NCBI GenBank assembly: GCA_002452555.1
Contig: DKER01000029.1
Coordinates: 1-5,415 of the forward strand
DNA: 5,415 nucleotides
Source of the DNA: Fidelibacterota bacterium UBA6817
GTDB taxonomy: Bacteria > Fidelibacterota > Fidelibacteria > Fidelibacterales > Fidelibacteraceae
Reading direction: 5' to 3'
Below are positions 5,024 to 5,415 of the stretch, one piece after another. The stretch's first letter is position 1; the number at the start of each line of letters is the position of its first letter. A model generated the notes under the pieces. That model did no database searches. It saw only the letters and a list, made by a program, of their open reading frames with translations, and was not told the DNA's origin. A program made the position numbers and the translations under genes.

Positions 5024-5415
5024 ATGGTAAACGCAAAAGATGTTCGCAAAGTATTGGCCCGTCATATGCTGGCAGACGGTATGGAACCGATCATCGACCT
5101 GGATAAATCACAGGGATCATGGATGGTAGACAAACGGAACGGAGACAAGTATCTGGATTTCTTTTCCATGTTTGCTTCCCTGTCTGTTGGATACAACCAC
5201 CCCAAACTGCTAGCTATGAAAGATCATTTTGGGCGGCTTGCAGTCCAGAAACCAACCAATTCCGATGTTTATTCAGAAGAAATGGCTGAATTTCTTGATA
5301 CGTTCAGCCGTATTGGAATCCCAAAAGAACTTCCCCATGCCTTTTTTATTGAAGGCGGTGGACTGGCGGTTGAAAATGCTCTGAAAACGGCCTTTGACTG
5401 GAAGGTTCGTAAGAA
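5024..5415 (+). CDS. lat: L-lysine 6-aminotransferase, N-terminal 130 residues (3' end outside window)
   Basis: A PLP-dependent class III aminotransferase that moves the epsilon-amino group of L-lysine to 2-oxoglutarate, giving glutamate and 2-aminoadipate 6-semialdehyde, the substrate of the preceding enzyme. The visible part carries the family's N-terminal signature: VLARHMLADGMEPIIDLDKS (10-29), YLDFFSMFASLSVGYNHPKL (43-62) and FFIEGGGLAVENALKTAFDW (107-126). The last two are much closer to lysine 6-aminotransferases such as the Flavobacterium lutescens and Mycobacterium (Rv3290c-type) enzymes than to ornithine or GABA aminotransferases. The EGGG loop should contact the PLP phosphate. The PLP-binding lysine lies beyond the window. 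Known members have about 440-450 residues, so roughly the first 30% is seen. Pairing with an ALDH7 dehydrogenase recreates the known lat/pcd lysine-to-aminoadipate route. Confidence 0.93.
   Translation, partial: MVNAKDVRKVLARHMLADGMEPIIDLDKSQGSWMVDKRNGDKYLDFFSMFASLSVGYNHPKLLAMKDHFGRLAVQKPTNSDVYSEEMAEFLDTFSRIGIPKELPHAFFIEGGGLAVENALKTAFDWKVRK

Noticed and set aside
4824..5030. Plus-strand 68-codon frame spanning the dehydrogenase end and the aminotransferase start
   Set aside because: It overlaps the certain dehydrogenase frame out of phase and has no recognisable motif.

Overview
The window looks like a piece of a bacterial chromosome, most likely from the Bacteroidota or the wider FCB group. 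This is inferred from weak ribosome binding sites and AT-rich accessory DNA on the left, from 7- and 8-base degenerate tandem repeats, and from the lysine aminotransferase/antiquitin-type dehydrogenase pair on the right. The taxonomic call is low confidence because no rRNA or other marker gene is present. All genes read on the + strand.

Left part (1 to about 2640), AT-rich and accessory. It opens with the C-terminal 172 residues of a GmrSD-type nuclease (DUF262/DUF1524, HNH-like). One base after its stop begins a complete beta-class DNA methyltransferase. Together they look like a two-gene restriction-modification or defence module. Right after the methyltransferase stop is a strong inverted repeat (1533-1576). 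It is followed by a second, much larger imperfect inverted repeat (1671-1797) laid out like an integron attC site. Next come a 115-residue orphan gene (1955-2302) and a TPR gene that is both frameshifted and cut short (2382-2641). Small unrelated genes, one of them broken, separated by large hairpins suggest a cassette-like or otherwise mobile stretch.

Middle (2623-2961). This is a non-coding block of degenerate tandem repeats: octamers of the type NTCTGAAC, heptamers of the type GACTTNN, a pair of 9-mers, heptamers again, then octamers again. It marks the boundary between the AT-rich accessory DNA and the more GC-rich right side, and it supplies the last codons of the broken TPR gene.

Right part (2992-5415). 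This is a compact operon: an Rrf2-family (YwnA-like) repressor without the usual Fe-S cysteines, an ALDH7/antiquitin-type aminoadipate-semialdehyde dehydrogenase, and the first 130 codons of L-lysine 6-aminotransferase. The aminotransferase converts lysine to 2-aminoadipate 6-semialdehyde, which cyclises to piperideine-6-carboxylate. The dehydrogenase oxidises this to 2-aminoadipate. The Rrf2 protein is the probable local regulator.

The best candidates for something new are the GmrSD-like nuclease/methyltransferase pair and the attC-like repeat next to it. The lysine pathway is known, but its apparent control by a cysteine-poor Rrf2 protein is worth a look.
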